DNA of 64,000 nucleotides from Granulosicoccus sp045106855. GTDB taxonomy: Bacteria; Pseudomonadota; Gammaproteobacteria; Granulosicoccales; Granulosicoccaceae. Location of the stretch: positions 62,001 through 126,000 of the forward strand of contig JBGCFI010000036.1 of NCBI GenBank assembly GCA_045106855.1, written 5' to 3'. Shown piece after piece: positions 63,012 through 64,000 of this stretch. The position numbers and the translations under genes were made by a program. The notes beneath the pieces were generated by a model, which saw nothing but the letters and a program-made list of their open reading frames with translations, was not told where the DNA came from and searched no databases. How positions within the stretch are numbered: position 1 is the stretch's first letter; each line of letters begins with the position of its first letter.

Positions 63012-63977
63012 ATGCATATTAGAAAAATTGCCGCTGCAGTCTCGTTAGGCTTGGCAGCCGTCATAGGTTCGCCTTTTCATGCACACGCAGCTGTACCCGA
63101 GTCAGAGGATTCGATAAAAATCATGATTGCCGATTGGACAAGCATAGGCTTGCAAGGCGAAATGATGTCATTAATTTTACAGACGCACGGATACAACACT
63201 GAACTTGTGGTTGCGGACGACTCCGGTCGATATCCCGGGTTTGAAAACGGTGATCTACACATTGCCATGGAGACATGGCAGACAACGCAAATGCAGAATC
63301 TGGAAAAATCCGTTGGCACAGGTAATGTTGTTGATCTTGGTGAAACGGGTCTGGCCGGCGTTGAGGATTGGTGGTACCCCTCCTACGTCAAGGAGAGTTG
63401 TCCCGGTTTACCGAACTGGGAAGCTTTGAAGGATTGCGCAGAGTTATTTGCCACCGCAGATACCTCACCAAAAGGCCGGTATGTAGGTGGTCCTGTTTCC
63501 TGGGGTGATCATGATGAAAAAATGATCGCAGCGCTGGACCTTCCTTTTGAGGTTATTCATCCCGGTACCGATGCGGCCATGTTTGCCGAGTTGAAATCCG
63601 CATACGACAGGCAAGCGCCGGTTATATTGTGGGTTTGGGAGCCGCATTGGGTTACCTCTGTTTACGAGGGTGAGTTTGTAAAGTTTCCCAAATTCGAAGT
63701 AGGGTGCTTCGATGATCCTGCCTGGGGGCCCAATCCCGAAGCAACTGGAGACTGTGGCAAACCCTATGGCTGGATCAAGAAAATGGGCTGGGCCGGTGGA
63801 GAGAAAGTCTGGCCTTGTGCTTACGAGATGGTTCGTAACTACACGATGGATAATGAAACCCTGGCTGGTCTCATCGCTCAGGTTGATCTCGAGGGGCGTT
63901 CCAGTACTGAAGTTGCTACAGAGTGGCTCCAGGCGAATCAGGATATATGGCGCCCATGGGCTGAGTGTGCTGGTTAG
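63012..63977 (+). CDS. Glycine-betaine/quaternary-amine ABC transporter binding protein (ProX/OpuAC type)
   Basis: 321 residues with AAGGAAA before ATG 63012. A signal peptide (RKIAAAVSLGLAAVIG..HAHA) exports it to the periplasm. The mature part fits the OpuAC/ProX fold: IMIADWTSIGLQGEM, GDLHIAMETWQ, VILWVWEPHW, with many Trp/Tyr residues able to form the aromatic cage that holds quaternary ammonium ions. Its permease and ATPase are not in the window and may follow to the right. It marks the cluster as one for an N-methylated compound. Confidence 0.88.
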   Translation: MHIRKIAAAVSLGLAAVIGSPFHAHAAVPESEDSIKIMIADWTSIGLQGEMMSLILQTHGYNTELVVADDSGRYPGFENGDLHIAMETWQTTQMQNLEKSVGTGNVVDLGETGLAGVEDWWYPSYVKESCPGLPNWEALKDCAELFATADTSPKGRYVGGPVSWGDHDEKMIAALDLPFEVIHPGTDAAMFAELKSAYDRQAPVILWVWEPHWVTSVYEGEFVKFPKFEVGCFDDPAWGPNPEATGDCGKPYGWIKKMGWAGGEKVWPCAYEMVRNYTMDNETLAGLIAQVDLEGRSSTEVATEWLQANQDIWRPWAECAG

Positions 63978-64000
63978 TACCAAATCGTTTTCAGTGAAAG

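Noticed and set aside
1..64000. tRNA or rRNA genes, insertion sequences, prophage or attachment sites
   Set aside because: Gaps between genes were read and no cloverleaf, transposase, integrase or flanking repeat pair was recognised; small RNAs cannot be excluded by eye.

Overview
The window reads as chromosomal DNA of a Gammaproteobacterium, probably a marine heterotroph. The strongest taxonomic signal is the gene order leuC-leuD-leuB-asd-fimV-truA-trpF-trpB-trpA-accD-folC-(SPOR protein)-cvpA-purF, a classic gammaproteobacterial block, together with FimV itself, recJ-prfB-lysS, and the tesA/ybbA/ybbP trio. I cannot name the genus. No rRNA, tRNA, CRISPR array, insertion sequence or prophage was recognised. 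Coding density is high and many neighbours overlap by four bases (ATGA or GTGA), so much of the window is organised in translationally coupled operons.

Layout. 0-5 kb: acyl-CoA metabolism, with an acyl-CoA dehydrogenase (cut by the window edge) and a thiolase on the minus strand, divergent from a fused B12-dependent mutase (IcmF type). 5-10 kb: a PAS-GGDEF-EAL signalling protein, then a secreted GH16 glycosidase carrying three repeated beta-sandwich modules. 10-13 kb: a GFA-family zinc protein and a TVP38/flavin-disulfide-reductase fusion. 13-18.6 kb: a phosphoglycerate-mutase-like gene, recJ, prfB (with its programmed +1 frameshift) and lysS. 18.7-23.2 kb: a patatin-like lipase, an ABC-2 exporter pair and an acyl-CoA synthetase containing a perfect 9-bp coding minisatellite. 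23.3-31.3 kb: tesA, ybbA, ybbP, relA, aroC and an OB-fold DUF3127 protein ending in an SSB-type C-terminal peptide. 31.5-37.8 kb: a small membrane protein, a LysR regulator divergent from leuCD, and a GST gene embedded between leuD and leuB, then asd. 38-50.4 kb: fimV to purF. 50.5-54.1 kb: an HD-GYP protein and an L,D-transpeptidase/TPR pair. 54.2-64 kb: a divergent catabolic cluster.

The least ordinary part is the last 10 kb. Two divergent operons each hold a choline-kinase-like phosphotransferase and an ~810-residue FAD oxidoreductase/GcvT fusion of the sarcosine/dimethylglycine dehydrogenase type. The minus operon is led by a DeoR-family regulator; the plus operon continues with a short-chain dehydrogenase and a ProX/OpuAC-type quaternary-amine binding protein. 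A long near-perfect inverted repeat overlaps a consensus -35 box between them. The layout suggests a regulated pathway for taking up and oxidatively demethylating an N-methylated compound, in which one or two kinase steps are part of the route. The substrate cannot be read from the sequence.
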